Assembly (NCBI GenBank): GCA_041635475.1
Contig: JBFKVA010000002.1
Span: 39,417-103,416 of the forward strand
Length of the DNA: 64,000 nucleotides
Reading direction: 5' to 3'
Source: GCA-020352575 sp041635475
GTDB taxonomy: Bacteria > Actinomycetota > Acidimicrobiia > Spongiisociales > JAENVV01
Part shown: positions 41,069 to 49,953 of the stretch, one piece after another
Layout: each line of letters starts with the position of its first letter
Position numbering within the stretch: the first letter of the stretch is position 1
The notes under the pieces: generated by a model
Told to the model about the DNA's origin: nothing
The model's database searches: none
Seen by the model: the letters and a program-made list of their open reading frames with translations, nothing else
Program-made: the position numbers and the translations under genes

Positions 41069-43045
41069 CTACGGAAGCTCGATCGTGTGCGCCACCGTCG
41101 CCGTGGTCCGAGTGCCACCCACCACGACAGGAAGTTCGATCCGGGCCTGCTCGAACAGGCAGATCGACTCGGCGGCCGCGTCGCAGTACACAAGGCTGAG
41201 TTCGAGCGTGAACCCGCCGTCCTGCCGCACAACCGCGTCGAAGACGAGCGGGAGGTCGGGATCGGTCACCGTCACGTCGCCTCCGGTCACCGTTCCGGCC
41301 GTGGCATCCCACGAGAACGACGCGGGCGCTTCGGGGTTGAGCTTGTACCCGGTGGGGAAGACGATGTCGACCTCGAAGGTGACGGCTCCCTCCGCCAAGG
41401 TCGTCGGTTCGAGCCGGGTCCCCACCGCGGGCGTGAACGGCCGGAAGCCCTCGATGCCCTTGAGCACGAGCGTGTCGGCTTCACCGGTGGCAAGATCGAA
41501 CACCCGGATGGCGTGGTTGTTCGTGTCGGCGATGTAGAGGACACCGTCGGCAACGGACAGCCCCCCGGGTTCGTCGAACCGGGCGTCCGCGCCGTCCGCC
41601 CATCCCGCCACCCCCCCGGCCAGCGTCTCGACCGTCCCCGTGTGCGGGTCGACGAGCCTCAGGGCGTCGTTGTAGGTATCGGCCACGTAGAGGAGACCAT
41701 CCCACCACACGACGCCAAGCGGGTGCTGGAACCTTGCGGCCGAGCCGACGCCGTCCCTGAGCCCGAACGTGAAGAGGTCGTCGGCGGCCCCCGCCACCAG
41801 CCGCACCTCCTCCCCGGCGACGAGTCGAATCGAGCTCGACTCGGAGTCGGCGAAGTAGACGGTCCCGTCGGGAGCCACGGTCACCCCGGATGGCTGGGCC
41901 AACTCGGCCTCAAGGCGGGGTCCGTTGGCCGTCGACTCCCGACCGTTGCCGACCCACGGCTCGACGATCGAAGCGTCGGGATCGAACTCCCACAACTGGT
42001 GGCTCCCGGCCATGGCCACGACGAGGGAACCGGCCTCCGTGAAGGCGAGGTCCCACGGTGAGTGGAGGGCAGCAAACGCCGCCGGGCCCCCGGCCGGCGG
42101 CCACCTTCCCTGGTTCCCGGTCCCGGCCACGGTGGTCACGAGGCCAGTGGCGAGATCGATGCTCCGAATGGCATGGTTCCCGGTGTCGGCGACGAACAGC
42201 ACACCGTCGCCGAACGCCAGTCCCTGGGGCGCGGCCAGGCCGGCCTCCAAGCCGACACCATCCACGAACGACTCCCGCCCGCTGCCGAACACCGCCTCGA
42301 CCGCGCCGGTGAGGCGGTCGGCGACGACGACCTGGTGGTGACCCGTGTCGCTGATGGCCACCCGCCGTCCTCCCGGTTCGACCTCCACCTTGCCCGGATA
42401 GAACAGCACCGACTCGGGGGCTCGCTCCACCGCGGTCGTGAAGCGGCCGGGGGCGAGGATGCCTGCGGCGCCGGAAACGATCTCGGCGATGACGGGGGCC
42501 ACGACCTCATACACGCCCTCCCCTTCCAGTCGGCCCACCAGTGTGCCGTCCGGGTGGATGAGCCACACGGTGGGCCACGCCCGCACGTCGTACGATCTCC
42601 AGATCTCGAACTCGGTGTCGTTGACCACGGGATGCTCGATCCCGTATCGGAGGACGACGTCCCTGATGCCTTCCGTGCCCCGCTCACCGTCGAACTTGGC
42701 GGAGTGGACACCGATCACCACGAGTTCCTCGGGGTACTCGGCCTCGAGTCGCTTGAGATCGGGAATGATGTGGATGCAGTTGACGCATCCGTACGTCCAG
42801 AAGTCGAGCAGCACCACCCTGCCTCGGAGTTCGTCGAGCGAGATCGGGTGATCGGTGTTCACCCAGTCGAGGCCGGTGGGGAACGCGGGCGCGGTCATCG
42901 CCCCGTCGTCCTCGGGAGCCGCCCCCGGCGTCGACGCCACGGTCACGCCCGGACCGCCGTCGCGGACCGGGGTCGCTTCGTCGGCGACGGGGGTACAGGC
43001 GGCCATCGAGAAACCGACGACCACAACGACTGCCAGGGTCCGCAT
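41069..43045 (-). CDS. Lipoprotein with thioredoxin-like domain and NHL repeats
   Basis: A 658-residue exported protein. The signal peptide MRTLAVVVVVGFSMAAC ends in a lipobox. A TlpA-like thioredoxin domain has DFWTYGCVNCIHIIPDL (CxxC) and VRAWPTVWLIHPDG. It is followed by a beta-propeller of NHL repeats, e.g. PQGLAFGDGVLFVADTGNHA and GLSVADGVLYIADTNNHA, and a C-terminal beta domain. This is the NHLRC2-like order; a redox role outside the membrane is likely but the partner is unknown. ATG 43045 is preferred over GTG 43066 because CATCCT lies six bases upstream and the signal peptide begins there. Confidence 0.82.
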   Translation of the reverse strand: MRTLAVVVVVGFSMAACTPVADEATPVRDGGPGVTVASTPGAAPEDDGAMTAPAFPTGLDWVNTDHPISLDELRGRVVLLDFWTYGCVNCIHIIPDLKRLEAEYPEELVVIGVHSAKFDGERGTEGIRDVVLRYGIEHPVVNDTEFEIWRSYDVRAWPTVWLIHPDGTLVGRLEGEGVYEVVAPVIAEIVSGAAGILAPGRFTTAVERAPESVLFYPGKVEVEPGGRRVAISDTGHHQVVVADRLTGAVEAVFGSGRESFVDGVGLEAGLAAPQGLAFGDGVLFVADTGNHAIRSIDLATGLVTTVAGTGNQGRWPPAGGPAAFAALHSPWDLAFTEAGSLVVAMAGSHQLWEFDPDASIVEPWVGNGRESTANGPRLEAELAQPSGVTVAPDGTVYFADSESSSIRLVAGEEVRLVAGAADDLFTFGLRDGVGSAARFQHPLGVVWWDGLLYVADTYNDALRLVDPHTGTVETLAGGVAGWADGADARFDEPGGLSVADGVLYIADTNNHAIRVFDLATGEADTLVLKGIEGFRPFTPAVGTRLEPTTLAEGAVTFEVDIVFPTGYKLNPEAPASFSWDATAGTVTGGDVTVTDPDLPLVFDAVVRQDGGFTLELSLVYCDAAAESICLFEQARIELPVVVGGTRTTATVAHTIELP

Positions 43046-43051
43046 GACCAC

Positions 43052-43057
43052 AGGATG
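43052..43057 (-). promoter_or_regulatory. Weak leaderless -10 (CATCCT)
   Basis: CATCCT departs from TANNNT only at the first base and has the same six-base spacing to ATG 43045 as other leaderless genes. Confidence 0.3.
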
Positions 43058-43118
43058 GCACCGCACCGGCCATGTCGGTCAGGGCCCCTCCGAACGACTC
43101 GACGGCACCCGAGCGGGT

Positions 43119-43124
43119 TAGGAT
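43119..43124 (+). promoter_or_regulatory. Leaderless promoter -10 (TAGGAT)
   Basis: TAGGAT ends six bases before ATG 43131. Confidence 0.5.
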
Positions 43125-43130
43125 GCCGAG

Positions 43131-43577
43131 ATGCCCGAAGACAGCAACGCGTTCCTCACGAGCCGAGATGACCTTCGGGTTCCCACCAAGAATGTCGACG
43201 TCACGATCTACCTCATCGACGGCTCCCAACTGACCGGACACGTCTTCGCCGATCCGCAGGAGGACGACGCCAGCGACGCGGTCGTGACGCTCTTGTCGAC
43301 GCCCGAGCCGCTGCTTCGCTTCGAGAGTTCGTTCGGTGAGTTCCTCCTCGTGGGAAAGGGATCAATCGAGTCCGTCCTCGTGGAGGACGCCGCCTCCAGC
43401 GACTCGGCCCGCTGCTTCGTGGCGACGCTCTCCGGGCACCGGTTCGTGGGTGGCATCCCCGGCGAACTCCACGCCGAGCGGCTCTCGGATGCGGTTCAGC
43501 TCCCCTGGATCGAAGTACTCACCGAGCGCGGAACGCTCCACGTGCGGTCGGAGCGGATCCTCTGGATCAAGACCTGA
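43131..43577 (+). CDS. Uncharacterised protein with Sm-like motif
   Basis: A 148-residue soluble protein of unknown function. The segment VDVTIYLIDGSQLTGHVF resembles the Sm1 strand pattern (hydrophobic strand, DG, x-G) and the later ATLSGHRFVGGI could be a second strand pair, but the match is too weak to claim RNA binding. There is no signal peptide or membrane segment. ATG 43131 is supported by a TAGGAT box six bases upstream. It is divergent from the thioredoxin/NHL gene and convergent with nfuA, ending nine bases from it. Confidence 0.7.
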   Translation: MPEDSNAFLTSRDDLRVPTKNVDVTIYLIDGSQLTGHVFADPQEDDASDAVVTLLSTPEPLLRFESSFGEFLLVGKGSIESVLVEDAASSDSARCFVATLSGHRFVGGIPGELHAERLSDAVQLPWIEVLTERGTLHVRSERILWIKT

Positions 43578-43586
43578 GGGGGGTCC

Positions 43587-44198
43587 CTACTTCTTGGACT
43601 TCTGGTAGTAGGGGTTCTCCCCGTGGGCGTGGTCGGTGGCGTCCTCCACCCCAGTGATCTCAGGGATCGCCTCCATGAGGGTGCGCTCGATGCCCTGCTT
43701 GAGGGTCACCGACGCCAAGCCACACCCCTGGCATCCGCCGAGGAGTTCGAGGTAGACGAGGTTGTTCTCGTCGATCGACACGAGCCTGGCTCCGCCTCCG
43801 TGGGAGGCGATGGCCGGATTGATCTGGGTCTCCAGGACATGGTGGACCTGGTCGACGAGGGGCCCTTCGAGGTCACCCGGGACACTGCCGGTGATCGCCG
43901 GCGACGGGGAGTTGGGGTTGTCGATCGAGAGCCCCGCCTCGCCGATCCTGAGCACGGCCCCCTCGAGGTTTGGCAGGTCCCGCTCCGGGTGGATGACCGC
44001 CAGGTCACCGTGGCGCTCGACCACGTCACCCTCCGCGGCGTCGGTGACCGGCACGAAGCTCAGCTCGTACGAGAACTGGATCCCCTGGATCCCGCTGATC
44101 TCCATCCTCAGTGCGAACTCCCCGTCACCCGGTTCGTTGTCGCGGATGTCGACGATCATCGCTAGCGCGTCTGGTTCGATGGAGAGTGTTGTAGACAT
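43587..44198 (-). CDS. nfuA: NfuA-like Fe-S carrier protein
   Basis: A 203-residue iron-sulfur scaffold/carrier. The N-terminal half (from MSTTLSIEPDALAMIVDI) resembles an A-type (IscA-like) domain lacking its cysteines; the C-terminal half is a NifU domain with LGGCQGCGLASVTLKQGIE, the CxxC that holds a 4Fe-4S cluster between two subunits. This order is that of NfuA, which protects and delivers clusters under stress. The C-terminal HAHGENPYYQKSKK tail is extra. ATG 44198 has TAACCT six bases upstream. Confidence 0.85.
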   Translation of the reverse strand: MSTTLSIEPDALAMIVDIRDNEPGDGEFALRMEISGIQGIQFSYELSFVPVTDAAEGDVVERHGDLAVIHPERDLPNLEGAVLRIGEAGLSIDNPNSPSPAITGSVPGDLEGPLVDQVHHVLETQINPAIASHGGGARLVSIDENNLVYLELLGGCQGCGLASVTLKQGIERTLMEAIPEITGVEDATDHAHGENPYYQKSKK

Positions 44199-44204
44199 GA
44201 TCAG

Positions 44205-44264
44205 AGGTTAGGGCCTCCGCCCCACTTTCCAAGCGACAAGGTTCCGAGCCGCCTGCCCTACGCT
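44205..44264. promoter_or_regulatory. Divergent leaderless promoters of nfuA and the ATP-grasp gene
   Basis: TAACCT on the minus strand (44210-44205) is six bases before ATG 44198; TACGCT on the plus strand (44259-44264) is seven bases before ATG 44272. Confidence 0.5.
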
Positions 44265-44271
44265 CCGGCGC

Positions 44272-45507
44272 ATGCCTCGGCTCCTGCTCATCATCCCGGC
44301 GTCGACCTACCGGGCCGCGGAGTTCCTTGATGCCACCGAAGCCGTCGGAGCCGAACCAATCGTCGCCACCAATTCCAACCCGCTCCTGGCCATGCGCCTC
44401 GGCGACCGGTTCATCGACCTCGACGACTGCAGCACGGACGAGATCGTCCGGAGGGCGAAGTCACTGGCCCCGATCCACGGCGTCCTGAGCCCCGACGATT
44501 CGATGGTGGTCCTGGCCAACGCGGTCGCCTCCGAGTTGGGTCTCGAGTCCAACCCGCCGTGGGCGGTGGCCGCCACCAAGAACAAGGCGATGCTGCGGCG
44601 TGCCCTGGACGGAATCGCCCCCCAACCGGCCTACCTCGTCGTCACCGCCCGGGATGATGTGACGGCCGCGGTGGCCGGCATCGGACCACCGGTGGTCATG
44701 AAGCCCCTGTCCCTGTCGGGGAGCCAGGGTGTCATTCGGGTCGACGATGCCTCCCAGGCCCCGGAGGTCGAGGAGCGGATTCGCCGCATCCTGGCGGCCC
44801 GCGGCTCCAACCCCGACGAACCACTCCTCGTCGAACGCTTCGTCCCCGGTCCCGAGGTGGCGGTCGAGGGTTTGCTCACCCGTGGTCGTCTCGAGATCCT
44901 GGCGGTGTTCGACAAGCCGGACCCGCTCGACGGGCCCTACTTCGAGGAGACGATGTACGTGACCCCCTCCCGGCACGGCCTCGACGTGCTCGAGGCCGTC
45001 CGGCGGACGGTCCAAGCCGCGTGTGACGGATTGGAACTCGCAACCGGTCCGATCCATGCCGAGCTCCGCATCCACGACTCGGCTGCGATCCTCATCGAGA
45101 TGGCGGCCCGTCCCATCGGGGGTCGGTGCGGGACGGCGCTTCGTTTCGGGGCAGGTGTCAGCCACGAGATGGTCCTGGCCCGGGCAGCTCTGGGCATGAG
45201 GGACGACGTCCACCACGCGGCCGGGTCCGCCGGATCCCTCATGATCCCCATTCCCCGCAGCGGTGTGCTCCGAGCCGTCCACGGCCTGGAGGAAGCCCGG
45301 GGTGTCGCCGGCATCACCGGGATCGACATCTCGGTGCCTTTCGGGGAGCTGATCCTCGCCCTCCCCGAAGGTCATCGCTACCTCGGCTTCGCCTATGCCT
45401 CGACGCCGTCGCCGGCCGAGACGGAGCGGGCCCTGCGCCGGGCCATGGCGCTCATCCGCCCCCAGATCGAACCCGGCGGCGGACAGGACGTAGGCTCCCG
45501 CCCATGA
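44272..45507 (+). CDS. ATP-grasp carboxylate-amine ligase-like protein
   Basis: A 411-residue ATP-grasp enzyme. After a Rossmann-like N terminus, the grasp domain shows PPVVMKPLSLSGSQGVIRV (nucleotide-binding Lys), LLVERFVPGPEVAVEGLL and HAELRIHDSAAILIEMAARP, where Glu and other metal ligands sit, then GGRCGTALRFGAG. This is the pattern of L-amino-acid ligases and related dipeptide or carboxylate-amine ligases; the substrates are unknown. Its stop overlaps the peptidase gene as ATGA, and a peptidase beside a possible dipeptide ligase may be meaningful. Confidence 0.8.
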   Translation: MPRLLLIIPASTYRAAEFLDATEAVGAEPIVATNSNPLLAMRLGDRFIDLDDCSTDEIVRRAKSLAPIHGVLSPDDSMVVLANAVASELGLESNPPWAVAATKNKAMLRRALDGIAPQPAYLVVTARDDVTAAVAGIGPPVVMKPLSLSGSQGVIRVDDASQAPEVEERIRRILAARGSNPDEPLLVERFVPGPEVAVEGLLTRGRLEILAVFDKPDPLDGPYFEETMYVTPSRHGLDVLEAVRRTVQAACDGLELATGPIHAELRIHDSAAILIEMAARPIGGRCGTALRFGAGVSHEMVLARAALGMRDDVHHAAGSAGSLMIPIPRSGVLRAVHGLEEARGVAGITGIDISVPFGELILALPEGHRYLGFAYASTPSPAETERALRRAMALIRPQIEPGGGQDVGSRP

Positions 45508-47447
45508 ACACCCTCACCGCCCAAGCGCTGTGGTCGCTCACCCGAGTCGGAAGGCCGGCCGCCGTGGGGGGCACCGTGGTGGTCCCGCTCACCACGTACG
45601 ACCTCGATGCCAACGAGGGGACCTCGTCGCTCGTCCTGGTCGGCAACGACCGGTCCCGCACCCTCACCGCCGACGGCTTCGCGCCCGCAGTCTCCCCCGA
45701 CGGTCGGCGAGTGGCGTTCCTCCGCAAGATCGACGACGTGCCGCAGCTCCATGTGATGCCCGTCGACGGGGGGGAGGCCCGCCGGCTGGGCAAGTTCCCG
45801 CTGGGTGCCGGATCCCCGGCGTGGACGCCCGACGGGTCACTCCTGGCCTGCATGGCCCACGTCTACGCCGACGCGCCCGATCTCGACGCCTCCGCCACCC
45901 GTCGCCAGGAGATCTCCGAGTCGAAGGTGTCGGCCAAGGTCACGGAGGAACGCACCTACCGCTTCTGGGACACCTGGCTCACCGACGACCGGGTCCTCCA
46001 CCTGTTCCTCGTCGATGTCGACGACGGGGCGATCACCGATCTCACCCCCCATGCCCGCTTTCGCCCTCACCTCCCCACGAGCCCCGACCCGGTCGACCAG
46101 CTGACCATCGGACCCGACGGAGCCTCCATCGTCGTGGCTGCCGCCGACCTCGCCCGGGAGTGGCCTGTGAGGCCCCAAGCCGAGCTGTGGGAGGTGATGA
46201 CGGCCGGCGGCAAGGCGCGCTGTCTGACGCCGGGCTCCCCGGGCGACGCCAGCCACCCCCGATTCACGCCCGATGGCCGCATCGTCTTCGGGGCGACCCG
46301 GGAACTCGACTACTACGCGACACCGGTCTTCCTCACGGTGCTCGATCCCTCCGACGGCACCCAGGCACCCCTCTACGACGAGTGGCACCTCAACCCCGAG
46401 GCCTGGGTGATCGACTCCACCGGCGACTCGGTCATCCTCACCGCCGAGGATCGGTCGCGCGTGAGCCTCTTTCGCCTCCCCACGGCAGGCGGGATCCCCT
46501 CACTCCTCGCCGAGGGCCACACCCTCGGCCAACCCGTCGCCGACGGATCCGGGCTGATCTACCTCCTCCAGCAGTCGATCTCCTCACCACCGGAGGTTGT
46601 GAGTGTGCCCGAGACCGGTGGCCCCATCACGGCCGTCACCGATGTCAACGGTGACGCCCTGTCGAGCCTCGACCTCGGCCCGGTGGAGGAACGATGGTTC
46701 TCGGGTGCCCGGGGAGACGACGTCCAGATGCACCTCGTCCACCCACCGGCGTTCGACCCCGAGCAGCGGTACCCACTCGTTCACCTGGTGCACGGCGGAC
46801 CCCACAACTCGTTCGGCGACATGTGGCACTGGCGCTGGAACTACCACGCCTTCGCCGCCCCCGGCTACGTCGTCGCCCTCGTCAACTTCCACGGCTCGTC
46901 ATCGTTCGGGCACGAGTTCTGCCAGTGCATCCAGGGTTCTTGGGGCGATCTGCCCCTCACGGACATCATGATCGCCACGGACCTCCTGTGGGAGGAGCCG
47001 TGGATCGACCCGACCCGTACCGCGATGGCAGGTGGATCGTACGGAGGGTATCTCGTGAGCTGGCTCGCCACCCAGACGGATCGCTTCACCTGTGCGGTGG
47101 CGCACGCCGCGGTGACCAACCAGGGAGCCATGTACGCAACCGACTCCACCCACGGGTTGGCCCGCGCCCGAGGCGCGGACCTCTGGGTGGATCGGGCCGC
47201 CGTCGATCGCTGGAGCCCTTCCCACCACTACGCCAACTACACGACGCCCACCCTCGTCATCCACGGGGAACGCGACTACCGAGTCCCCATCAACCAGGGA
47301 CTGGAGCTCTACGGAGTGCTCAAGGCGAAGGGGGTCGATGCCCGCCTCCTCTACTACCCGGACGAGAACCACTGGATCCTGACTCCCCAGAACTCCATCC
47401 ACTGGTACGGCGAGGTCCACGACTGGCTGGCTCGGTACCTGGGATGA
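45504..47447 (+). CDS. S9-family prolyl-oligopeptidase-like peptidase
   Basis: A 647-residue serine peptidase with an N-terminal beta-propeller (VSPDGRRVAF, GAGSPAWTPDGSLLA) and a C-terminal alpha/beta-hydrolase domain. The triad is complete: Ser near 511 in AGGSYGGYLVSW, Asp near 590 in HGERDYRVP and His near 624 in PDENHWI. No signal peptide is seen, so it should act on peptides in the cytoplasm. ATG 45504 overlaps the ATP-grasp stop and its own stop overlaps thiN. A 126-residue upstream extension of the frame is rejected. Confidence 0.9.
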   Translation: MNTLTAQALWSLTRVGRPAAVGGTVVVPLTTYDLDANEGTSSLVLVGNDRSRTLTADGFAPAVSPDGRRVAFLRKIDDVPQLHVMPVDGGEARRLGKFPLGAGSPAWTPDGSLLACMAHVYADAPDLDASATRRQEISESKVSAKVTEERTYRFWDTWLTDDRVLHLFLVDVDDGAITDLTPHARFRPHLPTSPDPVDQLTIGPDGASIVVAAADLAREWPVRPQAELWEVMTAGGKARCLTPGSPGDASHPRFTPDGRIVFGATRELDYYATPVFLTVLDPSDGTQAPLYDEWHLNPEAWVIDSTGDSVILTAEDRSRVSLFRLPTAGGIPSLLAEGHTLGQPVADGSGLIYLLQQSISSPPEVVSVPETGGPITAVTDVNGDALSSLDLGPVEERWFSGARGDDVQMHLVHPPAFDPEQRYPLVHLVHGGPHNSFGDMWHWRWNYHAFAAPGYVVALVNFHGSSSFGHEFCQCIQGSWGDLPLTDIMIATDLLWEEPWIDPTRTAMAGGSYGGYLVSWLATQTDRFTCAVAHAAVTNQGAMYATDSTHGLARARGADLWVDRAAVDRWSPSHHYANYTTPTLVIHGERDYRVPINQGLELYGVLKAKGVDARLLYYPDENHWILTPQNSIHWYGEVHDWLARYLG

Positions 47448-48076
47448 CGACGGTCATCTTCGCCGGCGGCGACCCCCCTCCCCCATCGGCACTCGACCAC
47501 ATCCCGCCGGAGCGTCATGTCATCGCGGCCGACTCCGGGCTCGACCACGCCCACCGCCTCGGCGTCGAGGTCCACCACGTCGTCGGTGACATGGACTCGG
47601 TCGACGCCGGGCTCCTCGACCGCGTGGCGGACTCGGTCGTGGTCGATCGCTTCCCCGAGGCCAAGGACGCCACCGATCTCGAACTGGCCGTCACGCTGGC
47701 GCTCCGGTCGAGCCCGGCCGAGATCGTCATCGTGGGCGGCCACGGCGGCCGCAACGACCACCTCATCGCCACCGCCCTCCTGCTGGCGTCGCCCCGCTTC
47801 GACCACACCCCCATCAGATGGCTGGCGGGCCGGGACCTCATCCACATCGTCCATGACGTCGTCACGATCCACGGCACCGTCGGCTCGACGGTCAGCCTCA
47901 TCCCGGCCGTCGACGCGGCCGGGATCACGACGAGTGGCCTCCGCTGGGGACTGGTGGACGAGGCGCTCCACGCCGGCACCACCCGCGGCGTGTCCAACGA
48001 GATGACGGCTCCCCGGGCGACGATCACCGTCGAGTCGGGGACCCTCTTCGTGGTCCAACCGGGCGTCGTCGGGTAG
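47444..48076 (+). CDS. thiN: Thiamin pyrophosphokinase
   Basis: A 210-residue enzyme that converts thiamin to thiamin diphosphate. Family landmarks are VIAADSGLDHAHRLG, GDMDSVD (metal-binding), FPEAKDATDLELA and VGGHGGRNDHLIA. The C-terminal beta domain ends GTLFVVQPGVVG. ATG 47444 overlaps the peptidase stop (ATGA), so it is the third gene of the ATP-grasp - S9 - thiN operon; the metabolic link to the other two is not obvious. Confidence 0.88.
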   Translation: MTTVIFAGGDPPPPSALDHIPPERHVIAADSGLDHAHRLGVEVHHVVGDMDSVDAGLLDRVADSVVVDRFPEAKDATDLELAVTLALRSSPAEIVIVGGHGGRNDHLIATALLLASPRFDHTPIRWLAGRDLIHIVHDVVTIHGTVGSTVSLIPAVDAAGITTSGLRWGLVDEALHAGTTRGVSNEMTAPRATITVESGTLFVVQPGVVG

Positions 48077-48079
48077 CGG

Positions 48080-49864
48080 TCAGGCGTAGATCGACGAGAT
48101 CACGTCCGCGTACTTGTCGGCAACGACGTTGCGCTTGACCTTCAGGGTTGGGGTCATCTCCCCGCCTTCGATCGAGAAGTCCTCCGGCAGGATCCGGAAG
48201 GTCCGGATCGACTCCGCCTTCGACACCGCCTTGTTGGCGATGTCGACGGCCTCCTGGACCTCGGCCAACAGGACGGGGTGTTCACGGTTGTCGGCCACCG
48301 ATCCGGCGATCTCGTGGCTGGCGGCGAACCGCACCCACTCGTCGGGGTCGATCGTCACGATCGCCGCGATGAACGGTTGGGCATCACCGACCACCATGCA
48401 CTGGCTGACGATGGGGGTGGAGCGCAGCCGGTCCTCGAGGACGGCGGGGGCGACGTTCTTGCCGGCGGCCGTGACGATGATCTCCTTCTTGCGGCCGGTG
48501 ATGAACAGGAACCCGTCATCGTCGAGGGTCCCGATGTCTCCCGTATGGAACCAGCCGTCGGGTTCGATGGCCTCGGCCGTGGCCTGCTCGTTGCGCCAGT
48601 ATCCCTTGAAGACGTGCGGGCCCTTGATGAGGACCTCGCCGTCGTCGGCGATCTTGACGGAGGCGCCGGGGAGGGGCCGTCCCACCGACCCGATGCGCCG
48701 GGCACCGGGGTGATTCACCGTGGTCCCGGCCGACGTCTCGGTGAGGCCGTAGCCCTCCATGATCTCGAGGCCGATCCCGTCGAAGTAGAAGCCGAGCCGC
48801 GAACCGAGGGCGGCCCCACCGGAGACCGCGTACTCGGCCTGTCCACCGAGCGCCGTCCGCAGCTTCGAGTACACGAGCTTGTCGAACAGCCCGTGGCGGA
48901 GCTTGAGGCCCATCGGGATCCGTCCGTCCTGGCGAGCCTGCGAGAACGCGATGGCGGTGGCGGTGGCGGCGTCGAAGATCTTGCCCTTCCCACCGTCGTG
49001 TGCCTTGGCCTGCGCCCCGTTGAAGACCTTCTCGAACACCCGGGGCACCGAGAACAGCCACGTCGGCTGAACCATCGGCAGCTCCTCCATGAGGTTCGGT
49101 ATCCCGGTGCTGTAGGCCATCTTCGACCCCTGGTTCACCGAGGCGACCTGGATGAGGCGGGCGAAGATGTGGGCGAGCGGGAGGAACATGAGGGTGGAGG
49201 CCCTTTCATGAAGCAACTGACCGAGGATGGTCTCGGCCTGCTTCACCGTCCACACGAAGTTGTGGTGGGTGAGGTGGCATCCCTTGGGCATCCCGGTGGT
49301 GCCCGAGGTGTACACGAGCGTGGCCAGGTCGTCCCCGTTGAGCGAGTTGGCCCGGGCCAGGACCTGGTCGTCGGACACGTCCTTGCCGGCCTCGGTGAGC
49401 TTGTCCAGGCCGCCATCGTCGATGACGAAGACGTGCTCACACGTTCCGAGTGACCCCGAGACGGAGTCGAAGACGCCCTTGAGGGTGTCGTCGGCCAGGA
49501 TGATCGCCCTGGCCTCAGAGTTCCCGACGATCCACTCGACCTGCTCGGCCGACGAGGTCTCGTAGATGGTGACCGTGGCGCACCCGGCAGCCCAGATGGC
49601 GTAGTCCAGCAACGTGAACTCGATTCGGGTGGGGGTGAAGAGGCACACCCGATCGCCCTTTTCGAGGCCGAGGGCCATGAGCCCGGCCGCCAGGCGGCGC
49701 ACCTTGGTGGCCATCTCGCCCAGGGTGACGTCGACGAACGCGTCCCCGTCCCGGTAGGCGAGGACGGCCTTGGAGGGCACCGTGGCCTCCACGGCCCACA
49801 GGGTGTCCGGGACCGTGAGGTTGGCATCGACGGCAACGGCGCCGGGACTCGTGAATTCCTGCAT
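48080..49864 (-). CDS. Long-chain acyl-CoA synthetase
   Basis: A 594-residue acyl-adenylate enzyme of the FadD15/ACSL type. VYTSGTTGMPKGCHLTHHN is the phosphate loop, EGYGLTETSAGTT the adenine region, GDIGTLDDDGFLFITGRKKE the hinge, and TPTLKVKRNVV supplies the C-terminal lysine. This group activates long-chain fatty acids for degradation or lipid synthesis. AGGAG lies six bases before ATG 49864, with a TAGGAT -10 at 49903-49898. It is convergent with thiN. Confidence 0.9.
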   Translation of the reverse strand: MQEFTSPGAVAVDANLTVPDTLWAVEATVPSKAVLAYRDGDAFVDVTLGEMATKVRRLAAGLMALGLEKGDRVCLFTPTRIEFTLLDYAIWAAGCATVTIYETSSAEQVEWIVGNSEARAIILADDTLKGVFDSVSGSLGTCEHVFVIDDGGLDKLTEAGKDVSDDQVLARANSLNGDDLATLVYTSGTTGMPKGCHLTHHNFVWTVKQAETILGQLLHERASTLMFLPLAHIFARLIQVASVNQGSKMAYSTGIPNLMEELPMVQPTWLFSVPRVFEKVFNGAQAKAHDGGKGKIFDAATATAIAFSQARQDGRIPMGLKLRHGLFDKLVYSKLRTALGGQAEYAVSGGAALGSRLGFYFDGIGLEIMEGYGLTETSAGTTVNHPGARRIGSVGRPLPGASVKIADDGEVLIKGPHVFKGYWRNEQATAEAIEPDGWFHTGDIGTLDDDGFLFITGRKKEIIVTAAGKNVAPAVLEDRLRSTPIVSQCMVVGDAQPFIAAIVTIDPDEWVRFAASHEIAGSVADNREHPVLLAEVQEAVDIANKAVSKAESIRTFRILPEDFSIEGGEMTPTLKVKRNVVADKYADVISSIYA

Positions 49865-49897
49865 GGGGTGCTCCTGGGACCGGGGTGGACGCGCAGA

Positions 49898-49903
49898 ATC
49901 CTA
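49898..49903 (-). promoter_or_regulatory. Promoter -10 (TAGGAT) of the acyl-CoA synthetase gene
   Basis: TAGGAT on the minus strand lies 33 bases before ATG 49864, leaving a leader with AGGAG. Confidence 0.45.
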
Positions 49904-49953
49904 CTCAGCCAGCGAGGGGGGCGGGGTGGGCCACTCCTCCTACTCGGAGGCGC

